From positions 1 to 64,000 of the forward strand of contig JAJBVD010000078.1 of NCBI GenBank assembly GCA_020859985.1: a stretch of 64,000 nt of DNA, given 5' to 3'. Made by a program: the position numbers and the translations under genes. The first letter of the stretch is position 1. Each line of letters begins with the position of its first letter. Below the pieces are notes generated by a model, which saw only the letters and a list, made by a program, of their open reading frames with translations, had not been told where the DNA came from and ran no database searches. The DNA is from Clostridiales bacterium (GTDB taxonomy: Bacteria > Bacillota > Clostridia > Lachnospirales > Lachnospiraceae). Below are positions 26,144-33,718 of the stretch, piece by piece.

Positions 26144-26232
26144 AAAACTTAAAAAGCACATCTTATTGTGCCGGATAATAGTAGATATAACGGCATCAGA
26201 AAACTGCTTGTGAATAGAATATTTGATTTAAA

Positions 26233-26262
26233 GGGAACCGGAATTGATCGGTTCCTTTTTAT
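26233..26262 (+). terminator. Rho-independent terminator downstream of plsC-like gene
   Basis: GGAACCG and CGGTTCC form a 7-bp stem with an 8-base loop followed by TTTTTATT. Confidence 0.85.
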
Positions 26263-26342
26263 TGCGTCTGGCAGTGCTGTTTTTTGGCTTCTGATTTTCC
26301 TGCAAAATAACAATACATATTTTTCACGGAAGCGGGGATGCT

Positions 26343-26453
26343 ATGGGAAAGAAAACGATAAAAAGAAAGACGGTAAGAGTGAAATGTGCCTGTGAAAAAA
26401 GCGTGCGCAGAAAAAACATGGACACAGGAGCAAAAAATGAACGGACGGAATAA
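26343..26453 (+). CDS. Possible small basic protein (36 aa) upstream of spoVAD
   Basis: ATG 26343 opens a 36-codon frame ending at TAA 26451. The predicted peptide is strongly basic (MGKKTIKRKTVRVK) with a CAC motif and a hydrophilic tail. AGCGGGGA provides a moderate ribosome site. It lies between a terminator and spoVAD, where spoVAC would normally be. No family was recognised, and chance occurrence is possible. Confidence 0.35.
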   Translation: MGKKTIKRKTVRVKCACEKSVRRKNMDTGAKNERTE

Positions 26454-26504
26454 GAAAATGAGTAACTATATGAGTAAAAAGGTACGAGCACAGGAGGAAG
26501 TCAT

Positions 26505-27677
26505 ATGATCAATCAGATGGCAGGCAGCCGGAGCATGGAATTTCAGAATGCACCGTATATTATCAGCGCAGCGTCAGTGGTGGGGCCGAAGGAAGAAGAG
26601 GGACCGCTGGGCGGCCTCTTTGATCTGACAGCACCGGAGGCAGAATTCGGGGAGGATACCTGGGAGAAAGCGGAGAGTACAATGCAGAAGGAAGCGCTGC
26701 AGACGGCAATCGGGAAAGCGCAGCTGGAAACATGTCAGGTACGCTATCTTTTTGGCGGCGATCTGCTGGCGCAGCTTATTGCGACATCTTTTGGAAATGG
26801 AGAGACGGAGATTCCGTTGTTTGGCCTGTACGGAGCCTGCTCGACCTGCGGCGAGTCGCTGATGCTGGCGGCGATGACGATAGCCGGGGGCTATGCGGAC
26901 TACGCGGCGGCGGTCACATCCAGTCATTTCGGAAGCGCGGAGAAGGAGTTCCGGTTTCCCCTGGGGTACGGGAATCAGCGCCCCCTTTCCGCTTCCTGGA
27001 CAGTCACGGGAAGCGGTGCCTTTGTATTGTCCTCCCGGTGTGCCTCGGGTGGTTCTGTTTTGAGCAGCGGCCTGAACGGACTTACCCGAACCGAAGATGA
27101 GAATGCAGCAGGTTTGCATAATGAAGCTTCCGATTCTGCGGAAGGCAAAAGTATGAATGGTCATTTCCGAAATAACGAAACAGAACCCGCTGCGGAAGGC
27201 GGTCATGTGAGGGTGCGGGGCGCGACACCGGGGCGGATCGTGGACATGGGTGTCCGTGACAATATGAATATGGGCGCCTGTATGGCACCGGCGGCAGGGG
27301 ATACGATCTGCCGGAATCTGGAGGATTTTCAACTTCAGCCCAAAGATTATGATCAGATCATCACGGGCGATCTGGGCTATATCGGACAGCATATCCTGCT
27401 TGATCTGATGAAAGAGAGAGACCTGGATATTTCGGATCGCCATATGGACTGCGGGATTGAGATCTATGATAAAGAAAAGCAGGATACGCACGCGGGCGGG
27501 AGCGGCTGCGGCTGCTCGGCAGTTGTGCTGGCATCTTACATTCTGCCGAAGCTGGAGTCTGGCGAGTGGAAACGGGTGCTGTTTGTGCCGACCGGAGCGC
27601 TGCTTTCCAAAGTCAGTTTTAATGAGGGACAGACGGTGCCGGGTATCGCGCATGCGGTGATACTGGAGCACGCGTAA
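26505..27677 (+). CDS. spoVAD: Stage V sporulation protein AD
   Basis: The 390-residue protein has the thiolase-like SpoVAD fold, with YIISAASVVGPKEEEGPLG, FGLYGACSTCGESLMLAA, MGACMAPAAGDTI and the C-terminal SKVSFNEGQTVPGIAHAVI. SpoVA proteins take up Ca-dipicolinic acid into the forespore and release it on germination; SpoVAD binds dipicolinate. A segment of about 50 hydrophilic residues (roughly 190-240) is extra to the usual family length. AGGAGG lies about six bases before ATG 26505. spoVAE follows, but the usual spoVAC is missing upstream. A forespore sigma-G promoter is expected but was not convincingly seen. Confidence 0.92.
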   Translation: MINQMAGSRSMEFQNAPYIISAASVVGPKEEEGPLGGLFDLTAPEAEFGEDTWEKAESTMQKEALQTAIGKAQLETCQVRYLFGGDLLAQLIATSFGNGETEIPLFGLYGACSTCGESLMLAAMTIAGGYADYAAAVTSSHFGSAEKEFRFPLGYGNQRPLSASWTVTGSGAFVLSSRCASGGSVLSSGLNGLTRTEDENAAGLHNEASDSAEGKSMNGHFRNNETEPAAEGGHVRVRGATPGRIVDMGVRDNMNMGACMAPAAGDTICRNLEDFQLQPKDYDQIITGDLGYIGQHILLDLMKERDLDISDRHMDCGIEIYDKEKQDTHAGGSGCGCSAVVLASYILPKLESGEWKRVLFVPTGALLSKVSFNEGQTVPGIAHAVILEHA

Positions 27678-27700
27678 CTGTGAAGATTCTGAACAGTTAC
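27674..27700 (+). repeat. Dispersed 27-bp palindrome, copy in spoVAD-spoVAE gap
   Basis: Perfect 8-base arms GTAACTGT (27674-27681) and ACAGTTAC (27693-27700) flank an 11-base centre GAAGATTCTGA. The left arm overlaps the spoVAD stop codon. It belongs to the same family as 37039 and 54049. Confidence 0.75.
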
Positions 27701-27757
27701 ATGGATTGAAATAAGTCGACCGAAATCCCATTGTAATGGTAGAGAGGAAGAATTGTC

Positions 27758-28126
27758 ATGGGAGTTATTATGGACTACATCAATGCATTCTGGGTGGGCG
27801 GGCTGATCTGCGCCCTCGTCCAGATCTTACTGGAAAAAACAAAGCTGATGCCGGGACGCGTGATGGTGATTCTGGTATGCCTTGGCGCGGTGCTTGGATC
27901 CGTTGGATTATATGATAAGCTGATTGATTTTGCCGGAGCGGGCGCGTCCGTGCCGCTTCTGGGCTTTGGAAACACGCTCTGGAAAGGTGTAAAGGAAGCA
28001 ATCGACGACCATGGCTTTCTGGGGTTATTCGAGGGCGGTCTGAAAGCGAGCGCGGTCGGGATCAGCGCGGCGCTGATTTTTTCCTATATCGCGAGCTGGA
28101 TTTTTAAGCCGAAGATGAAAGAGTAA
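27758..28126 (+). CDS. spoVAE: Stage V sporulation protein AE
   Basis: The 122-residue membrane protein has the SpoVAE/SpoVAC-type hydrophobic pattern (FWVGGLICALVQILLEKTKL, GFGNTLWKGVKEAI, GLKASAVGISAALIFSYI). It is part of the inner-membrane dipicolinate channel with SpoVAD. GAGAGGAAG precedes ATG 27758; ATG 27770 is an alternative. Homology to SpoVAC is known for this family, but position after spoVAD and length match SpoVAE. Confidence 0.9.
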   Translation: MGVIMDYINAFWVGGLICALVQILLEKTKLMPGRVMVILVCLGAVLGSVGLYDKLIDFAGAGASVPLLGFGNTLWKGVKEAIDDHGFLGLFEGGLKASAVGISAALIFSYIASWIFKPKMKE

Positions 28127-28211
28127 AGTATGGGCGTTTTACAGGAAAGACAGGGGACAACAGCAAATAATCATATTTTCGGGATAACGTAAAGAAAAGT
28201 CGCTCATTTTT

Positions 28212-28439
28212 TTGGAAGAACGCTTGAAAAATTGCTCATTTACTATAAGCATGGAAGTGAAAGTGACTAATGGAATGGCAAAGTCCCTTCGCAGCCTGAT
28301 CCGGAGTGAGAATTATTCAGATATCATGTACGGGATCAAGCTGACGGCAGGAAATATTGGTTTCAGTGATAATATTTATACATTTCCGTATTTCTGCGCC
28401 TTCCTTCTGAGAAGGTATCTGGCGGATGCGGCATGGTGA
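28212..28439 (+). pseudogene. Remnant of an AAA ATPase with DUF4143-like C-terminus
   Basis: The 75-codon frame encodes SLRSLIRSENYSDIMYGIKL followed by NIGFSDNIYTFPYFCAFLL, which resembles the last part of AAA_14/DUF4143-type ATPases of gut clostridia. The ATPase part is absent and no convincing ribosome site exists. It is probably a decayed gene end. The assignment rests on motif memory and is tentative. Confidence 0.4.
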
Positions 28440-28472
28440 AAGCCATATGCGTCTTATATATTAACAGGAAAC

Positions 28473-28510
28473 AATCCGCCGGTATGAATGCCTCATATCG
28501 GCGGATTTTC
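28473..28510 (+). terminator. Rho-independent terminator before the Mrp operon
   Basis: A long stem (ATCCGCCG with TATGA, pairing TCATA with CGGCGGAT) is followed by TTTTCC. Confidence 0.75.
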
Positions 28511-28829
28511 CTATGCACACAAGCATGAGTGGAAATTAGCAGCTTTGCTGTTCACGCCCGGCGCAGCGAGTAGGGAAAAACACCCTGCTCGATTGCAAAG
28601 AAATCTTACAATGAAAACCTGGAAGCCGCAGAAAATAAAATCCATAAAATCCTGTGAATAAAGCGCAGAAAGACGCCGTGCGTGCCGGACGAAAAATATA
28701 ACAATAAACCTGAAAAAACGCAGGATAATATGTGTGAATTTCACTCTGGATTGAAATAGAAAAAAGAGATAAAATAAGTGAACAATTTGTGAAGAAATTC
28801 GTTCGAAAAGATTAAGGGGGGCGGCAACG
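28511..28829 (+). other. Noncoding region upstream of the Mrp operon
   Basis: About 320 bases without a supportable gene lie here. The 3' half is A+T rich and should hold the operon promoter (TTGAAA near 28753 and TAAAAT near 28772), but the spacing of 13 is too short for a confident call. Confidence 0.4.
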
Positions 28830-29294
28830 GTGTATCTGCTGTACTTTATATTATGGATCATATATTTTGGCTCCGTGACGACAGAAAGCGTGTTGTTCGG
28901 GCTGGGGATCGCGGCTGCAATTTTCGCGTTTACCTGTGCTTTTCTGGATCACAGTATCAAAAAGGAACTCAGCATTTACAGGCGGCTGCCGGGGATGATT
29001 CATTATGTGTATGTGCTGGTGTGCGAGATCGTGAAAGCAAATCTGGCGGTGATACATATGATCCTCTCTGAGGAAGAGGAACTGCAGCCGGTGCTGGTCA
29101 GCTTTCACTCGAAGCTTCAAACACCGACCGGCCGGGCGTTTCTGGCGAATGCGATCACGCTGACGCCGGGGACGATCACGGTGTCTCTGGAAAATGAGGA
29201 GTATGTGGTTCACTGTCTGGACGAAGATCTGGCGGAGGGGATGGATACCTCCGTGTGCGCGAAGATGTTGGAGCATCTGGAAGAAAAGGCCTGA
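28830..29294 (+). CDS. mrpE: Mrp/Mnh antiporter subunit E
   Basis: The 154-residue protein has two N-terminal membrane segments and the MnhE pattern (LYFILWIIYFGSVTTESVLF, and later AFLANAITLTPGTITVSLEN). MrpE is a small subunit of the multi-subunit Na+/H+ antiporter. The start is GTG 28830 with AAGGGGGG about eight bases upstream. It opens an operon of ten genes reading E-F-G-(MbhD)-(MbhE+B)-C-D and three further antiporter-type subunits. Confidence 0.9.
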   Translation: MYLLYFILWIIYFGSVTTESVLFGLGIAAAIFAFTCAFLDHSIKKELSIYRRLPGMIHYVYVLVCEIVKANLAVIHMILSEEEELQPVLVSFHSKLQTPTGRAFLANAITLTPGTITVSLENEEYVVHCLDEDLAEGMDTSVCAKMLEHLEEKA

Positions 29295-29319
29295 AAAATT
29301 TTGGAGAGGAGACGATAAC

Positions 29320-29730
29320 ATGGGAGAGGGCATACCGGGACTTACGTCAGCCTATACGGTGCTGTTCACAGCGGCACTGATTTTTCTGGCAATCCTGCTG
29401 GTGTTCTGCCTGATACGGGCGATCATCGGGCCGCGGGTGGCGGACCGGCTGGTCGCCGTGAATATGATGGGAACGATCGTAATGGTCATCATCGCGATAC
29501 TGACGCTGATGCTGCAGGAAGGGTATCTGGCAGACATCTGTCTGATCTATGCGATGATCAGCTTCCTGGCGGTGATCGTATTGACGAAGGTGTACATGGG
29601 CGTATATCTGGAGAAAAAGGAAATGGCCTGCCAGGCATCGGCAAAGCTGGCAGGAACAGCAGACGGTGCTGAAGCGGAGAGTATGGTATCGGACACAGCG
29701 GGAGAGGAGAAGAGTAATGGCAATGTTTGA
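29320..29730 (+). CDS. mrpF: Mrp/Mnh antiporter subunit F
   Basis: The 136-residue protein has three membrane segments with the MnhF motif IRAIIGPRVADRLVAVNMMG. The C-terminal 40 residues are hydrophilic and Ala/Glu rich, longer than in most MrpF proteins. GAGAGGAG lies about eight bases before ATG 29320, and longer frames are unsupported. Its 3' end overlaps subunit G by 14 bases, implying coupled translation. Confidence 0.9.
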   Translation: MGEGIPGLTSAYTVLFTAALIFLAILLVFCLIRAIIGPRVADRLVAVNMMGTIVMVIIAILTLMLQEGYLADICLIYAMISFLAVIVLTKVYMGVYLEKKEMACQASAKLAGTADGAEAESMVSDTAGEEKSNGNV

Positions 29731-30211
29731 GTGGCTGCGCTTTCTGATCGGCGCGCTTCTTCTTGTACTCGGACTGGGGATTTTCGCGGTGGAGATGATC
29801 GGTGTCTACCGCTTTCGTTATGTGCTGAACCGGATGCACGCGGCGGCAATGGGAGATACGCTCGGCATTGGCTTTTCTCTGGTCGGGCTGATCGTGATGA
29901 ACGGGGCGAACCTTACCTCGCTGAAGCTGTTTCTGGTGATCTGCTTTCTCTGGTTTTCTTCTCCGACGAGTTCCCACTTGATCGCGCGCCTGGAGGTGAC
30001 GACGGATCCGGAGCGGGAGAAGCATTACCGCGAGGTGCCGCTTGAGACTCTGGAAGAGGAATTAAAAGTGCGCCGGAACATGCGCATGGAAGGAAGCGCA
30101 AATGCCGGACATTTTGAAAACGCCGGGAATGCAGCTGAGTTCGGAGCAGAATCTGTGGAAACGGCTGCGGATGGTACCGCCGACAGTATGATGGAAGAGC
30201 AGGAGGCGTAG
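29717..30211 (+). CDS. mrpG: Mrp/Mnh antiporter subunit G
   Basis: The 164-residue protein has three membrane segments and the MnhG motif VYRFRYVLNRMHAAAMGDTL. It assembles with E and F at one end of the complex. The last 60 residues form a charged, Ala/Glu-rich tail (EEELKVRRNMRMEGSANAG) beyond the usual family end. GAGGAGAAG precedes ATG 29717, which lies inside the end of mrpF. Confidence 0.9.
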   Translation: MAMFEWLRFLIGALLLVLGLGIFAVEMIGVYRFRYVLNRMHAAAMGDTLGIGFSLVGLIVMNGANLTSLKLFLVICFLWFSSPTSSHLIARLEVTTDPEREKHYREVPLETLEEELKVRRNMRMEGSANAGHFENAGNAAEFGAESVETAADGTADSMMEEQEA

Positions 30212-30214
30212 ACG

Positions 30215-30631
30215 ATGCAATTTTTCACTATTATTTTGCTGGGATTCCTTGTGGTCTGCGCGATTTCGGTCAGTCTTTCAAAGAATCTCCTGAATTCGCT
30301 GCTGATCTATATGTCATACAGTCTTGTGATGTCGATCATCTGGATTTTGCTGGAGTCGCCGGATCTGGCAATCACGGAGGCGGCGGTCGGTGCGGGAGTA
30401 ACGAGCATTCTGTTTTTTGTGACGCTTAAGAAGATTCATGCGATTGCGGATGAGGACGGGGACGAAGCGGAAGCTGGGGAACCGCTTGCGGAAGCGGACG
30501 AAGCAGAAGCGGAAGCCGGGGAACCGTTTGCGGAAGCGGGCGGAGATAAAACGGAAACTGGAGTACTTCTTGCGGATACGACTGGAAAAAAAGCGGAAGG
30601 AGGCGGAAAGAATGAGCAGGAAACGCTCTGA
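30215..30631 (+). CDS. MbhD-like (DUF4040) subunit, split from MrpA
   Basis: The first 80 residues form three membrane segments with SLSKNLLNSLLIYMSYSLVM and PDLAITEAAVGAGVTSILFF, the MbhD/DUF4040 domain that in classical MrpA is part of the C-terminal region. Here it is a separate gene, as in Mbh-type complexes. The remaining 55 residues are an acidic tail with near-repeats (AEAGEPLAEAD, AEAGEPFAEAG) encoded by direct repeats at about 30463-30540. GAGGCG precedes the ATG, and the gene overlaps the next by 20 bases. Confidence 0.85.
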   Translation: MQFFTIILLGFLVVCAISVSLSKNLLNSLLIYMSYSLVMSIIWILLESPDLAITEAAVGAGVTSILFFVTLKKIHAIADEDGDEAEAGEPLAEADEAEAEAGEPFAEAGGDKTETGVLLADTTGKKAEGGGKNEQETL

Positions 30632-31727
30632 AGAAGAATATCAGAAAACTCGTTCGTTCCGCCTGCGTCAGTGGCTGGAGGGAGAGAAGGATCCGTTTCT
30701 GGATACGGTGGAGATGAAAGCTCCGAATGCCCGTGAAGACGATCCGGAATCCGTACAGCGAACCGTGCCGGAGGCATCCGGAGAGACGGCTGTACATATG
30801 GACGGCAAGAAAGCAAAACGAAAAGGAATTCTGAAGCAAAGCGGACAGGGCGCTCTGGGAATGGGCGGACTGGACATGGATGGGAAACGTATCGCGTCCG
30901 CTCCTTTATCCTACGAGGAAGAGAAGAAAGCTCGCGTCGCGACGTGGGTTTACAATTCGGACCGCAACCGCGATATGCGCGCGTTCCGGGGCATTTACCG
31001 GGCCTGTGCGGCGGTGTTCTGCGTGTTTTTGCTGATCATGCTTCTGACGGCGGTTTCCTGGCTGCCGATGGAGGGGGTGGAAGACCGGCCGGTGAACAAT
31101 GAGGTTTCTGCGCGCTACATAGAAAACGGCCTGCAGGAGACCGGTGCGGTGAATATAGTGACGGGTATGATCCTGGACTATCGTGCGTTTGATACGCTCG
31201 GTGAGTCGCATGTGCTTTTTGCGGCAACGATGACAGTGCTGATCCTGCTGCGCCTGGATGACGATGAGGAGAAAAAGAAGCAGCACGCGAACGACCGCCT
31301 TTATGAGCCGAAGAACGATGTGATCCTGCAGACAGTCGCGAAGATTCTGGTGCCGTTTATATTTATCTTTGGTATCTATGTAATCCTCTGCGGGCACCTG
31401 GGGCCGGGCGGCGGATTCTCCGGCGGCGCGGTGATCGGCGCGGGGCTGATCCTGTATGTGAACGCATTTGGCTTTGCGAAGACGGAGCGATTCTTCACGG
31501 CAAAGACCTACATGGTCACGAGTTTTACCGCACTGGCCTGCTATTCTCTGTCGAAATGTTATTCGTTTTATACCGGAGCGAACGGGATTGAGAGCGTGAT
31601 CCCGCTGGGGACTCCGGGGGCGATTTTGAGCAGCGGCCTGATCTTTGTGCTGAATATCTGCGTCGGCATTGTGGTGGCCGGGACGATGTACACGTTCTAC
31701 GCCATGTTCCGCAAGGGAGGCTATTGA
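30612..31727 (+). CDS. mrpB: MbhE-MrpB fusion subunit
   Basis: The 371-residue protein has a charged, presumably cytoplasmic N-terminus (1-115), then an MbhE-like part (VNIVTGMILDYRAFDTLGES) and a C-terminal MnhB domain (LCGHLGPGGGFSGGAVIGAG). In classical Mrp systems the MbhE part belongs to MrpA, so this is a rearranged subunit. AAGGAGG lies about nine bases before ATG 30612. The 115-residue soluble extension is unlike the family and contains no recognised domain. Confidence 0.88.
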   Translation: MSRKRSEEEYQKTRSFRLRQWLEGEKDPFLDTVEMKAPNAREDDPESVQRTVPEASGETAVHMDGKKAKRKGILKQSGQGALGMGGLDMDGKRIASAPLSYEEEKKARVATWVYNSDRNRDMRAFRGIYRACAAVFCVFLLIMLLTAVSWLPMEGVEDRPVNNEVSARYIENGLQETGAVNIVTGMILDYRAFDTLGESHVLFAATMTVLILLRLDDDEEKKKQHANDRLYEPKNDVILQTVAKILVPFIFIFGIYVILCGHLGPGGGFSGGAVIGAGLILYVNAFGFAKTERFFTAKTYMVTSFTALACYSLSKCYSFYTGANGIESVIPLGTPGAILSSGLIFVLNICVGIVVAGTMYTFYAMFRKGGY

Positions 31728-31814
31728 GAATGCGTTTTGCAGATGTCAGTCTGACAGATTTTGTTTTGCGTTTCTGCCGGAGATTGCCTGCTTTGGGAAA
31801 GGAGACGGTTGAGG

Positions 31815-32192
31815 ATGAATATTTCAAATCTAATTAACAATTATGAGGAAGCCGTGGCGATGCTTCTGTTTGTGATCGGGTTTTCCAATCTGCTTCTGCA
31901 GCCGAACCTGATCAAAAAGATTATCGGCATGAATATTATGGATACGGCAGTCTATCTTTTCCTTGCGCTGAAAGGCTACATAGAGGGACACAAAGCGCCG
32001 ATCGTGGTGGACGGTATACAGAGCGTGGACGCCTATGTCAACCCGATTCCGAGCGGCCTGGTGCTGACCGGCATCGTGGTGTCCGTGTCGGTGTCGGCAC
32101 TGATGCTCTCGCTGACCATCCGTCTGTACCGCCGTTATCATACGCTGAATCTTGACGAGATTTCCACGCAGCTGAAGAAGGAGGGATTGTGA
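31815..32192 (+). CDS. mrpC: Mrp/Mnh antiporter subunit C (NuoK-like)
   Basis: The 125-residue protein has three membrane segments and the MnhC motif PNLIKKIIGMNIMDTAVYLF, homologous to NuoK of complex I. Its conserved Pro-rich loop (VNPIPSGLVLTGIVVSVSV) is present. GGAG lies about ten bases before ATG 31815. The stop overlaps the start of the next gene by one base. Confidence 0.9.
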   Translation: MNISNLINNYEEAVAMLLFVIGFSNLLLQPNLIKKIIGMNIMDTAVYLFLALKGYIEGHKAPIVVDGIQSVDAYVNPIPSGLVLTGIVVSVSVSALMLSLTIRLYRRYHTLNLDEISTQLKKEGL

Positions 32193-33697
32193 TGGAGCTC
32201 GTTCAGAATTTTCCGTTCCTGACCATTATTCTGGCGCTGTTTTCCGGACCGCTCTGTTCGATCTTAAAAAGCAAAGCGGCGAAATGGGTAAATACGATCG
32301 TCATCGCGCTGATCCTGGTGATGTCCGTGGCGGTGCTGATCTTTACGATCCAGACCGGCGAAGCCTATGTCTACCAGATGGGACATTTTTCCGCGCCGTG
32401 GGGCAATGAGATCCGCGTCGGTATTCTGGAAGCGCTTATGGCTGTCTTTTTCTGCGTGGTCATGCTGCTCTGTATGCTGGGCGGCCGCCGGGAGCTGGCG
32501 GAGGAAGTTGAGGAGACAAAGCAGAACCTCTATTACGTGATGGTAGGTCTGCTGCTGTCCTCCCTGCTCGCGCTGATCTATACGAACGACCTCTTTACGG
32601 CGTATGTGTTTGTGGAGATCAACACTATTTCAGCCTGCGGTCTGATCATGATCCGGCAGAACGGCCGCGCGATCGAGGCGGCGACGCGGTATATGATCAT
32701 GAGCCTTCTCGGTTCCGGTCTGTTACTGATGGGCATTTGTTATCTGTATGACCTGACCGGCCATCTTTTGATGAGTAATATCAAAGAGCAGGTTGCCCTG
32801 CTGCAGCAGTCAGGTGAATACCACATTCCGCTGTTGATCGCCATTACGCTGATGTCGGTCGGCCTCGCGATCAAAAGCGCACTGTTTCCGTTCCACTCCT
32901 GGGTGCCGGACGCGTACGGGTATTCCACGCTGTCGTCCGCCGCGATTTTATCCTCGCTGGTCTCCAAGGGCTATATTTTTCTGGTGATCAAGATTTTCTA
33001 CAGGGTGATCGGATTTGACGTGATCCGCGAGAGCAAGGTCATTAATGTCTTATTTGTATTTGGTGTGCTGGGCATGATCTTCGGGTCGGTCAACGCGATC
33101 CGCGAAAATAACATCCGCAGGATGATCGCCTGGTCTTCGGTGGCGCAGATCGGTTATATTTACATGGGCTTCGGGCTTGGCACGACGGCGGGAATGATCG
33201 CCAGCCTGTTTCGTATTTTAAGCCATGCCGCGACCAAATCCATGCTGTTTATCTCGGCTTCGGGGCTGACGGATGTCTCAAACCATGATACGGACTTTTT
33301 CGGGCTGACCGGCTCCGGTTATCGGAATAAGATCGCGGGCATCGCCTTTACGGTGGGTTCGCTTTCGATGGTCGGCATTCCGCTGTTTTCCGGTTTTATC
33401 TCCAAGGTGCTCTTTGCGTCTGCGGCCTATGATACATCGGGCAAGCTGATTCCGGCGATGATCGCGCTGGCATTGAGTACTCTGCTGAATTCGATTTATT
33501 TTATGAAGACGGTCATCCGGATCTACACGCCGTCTCATCGGGCGGGGATTGCGACTGATACACGGACGATTGCGATCCGGGAGCAGCCGCAGAAAACGGT
33601 GGTACTGGTGCTGTTTATCGCGCTGAATCTGGTGCTCGGGCTGGGCTCCCAGCCGATCGTGGATCTGCTCACGAAAGGGTTGGAGATGTTCGGATAA
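32192..33697 (+). CDS. mrpD: Mrp antiporter subunit D (proton-conducting, first of four)
   Basis: The 501-residue protein has about 14 membrane segments and the NuoN/M/L-type ion-path residues: Glu in YVFVEINTISACGL and Lys in IKSALFPFHSWVPDAYGYS. It is the MrpD-like subunit expected after MrpC. AAGGAGGG lies about six bases before ATG 32192. Three more antiporter-type subunits follow. Confidence 0.88.
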   Translation: MELVQNFPFLTIILALFSGPLCSILKSKAAKWVNTIVIALILVMSVAVLIFTIQTGEAYVYQMGHFSAPWGNEIRVGILEALMAVFFCVVMLLCMLGGRRELAEEVEETKQNLYYVMVGLLLSSLLALIYTNDLFTAYVFVEINTISACGLIMIRQNGRAIEAATRYMIMSLLGSGLLLMGICYLYDLTGHLLMSNIKEQVALLQQSGEYHIPLLIAITLMSVGLAIKSALFPFHSWVPDAYGYSTLSSAAILSSLVSKGYIFLVIKIFYRVIGFDVIRESKVINVLFVFGVLGMIFGSVNAIRENNIRRMIAWSSVAQIGYIYMGFGLGTTAGMIASLFRILSHAATKSMLFISASGLTDVSNHDTDFFGLTGSGYRNKIAGIAFTVGSLSMVGIPLFSGFISKVLFASAAYDTSGKLIPAMIALALSTLLNSIYFMKTVIRIYTPSHRAGIATDTRTIAIREQPQKTVVLVLFIALNLVLGLGSQPIVDLLTKGLEMFG

Positions 33698-33718
33698 TGA
33701 AAATAAAGAGGAGGAATT

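Noticed and set aside
26168..26395. 75-codon frame after plsC
   Set aside because: It passes through a clear rho-independent terminator and has no ribosome site.
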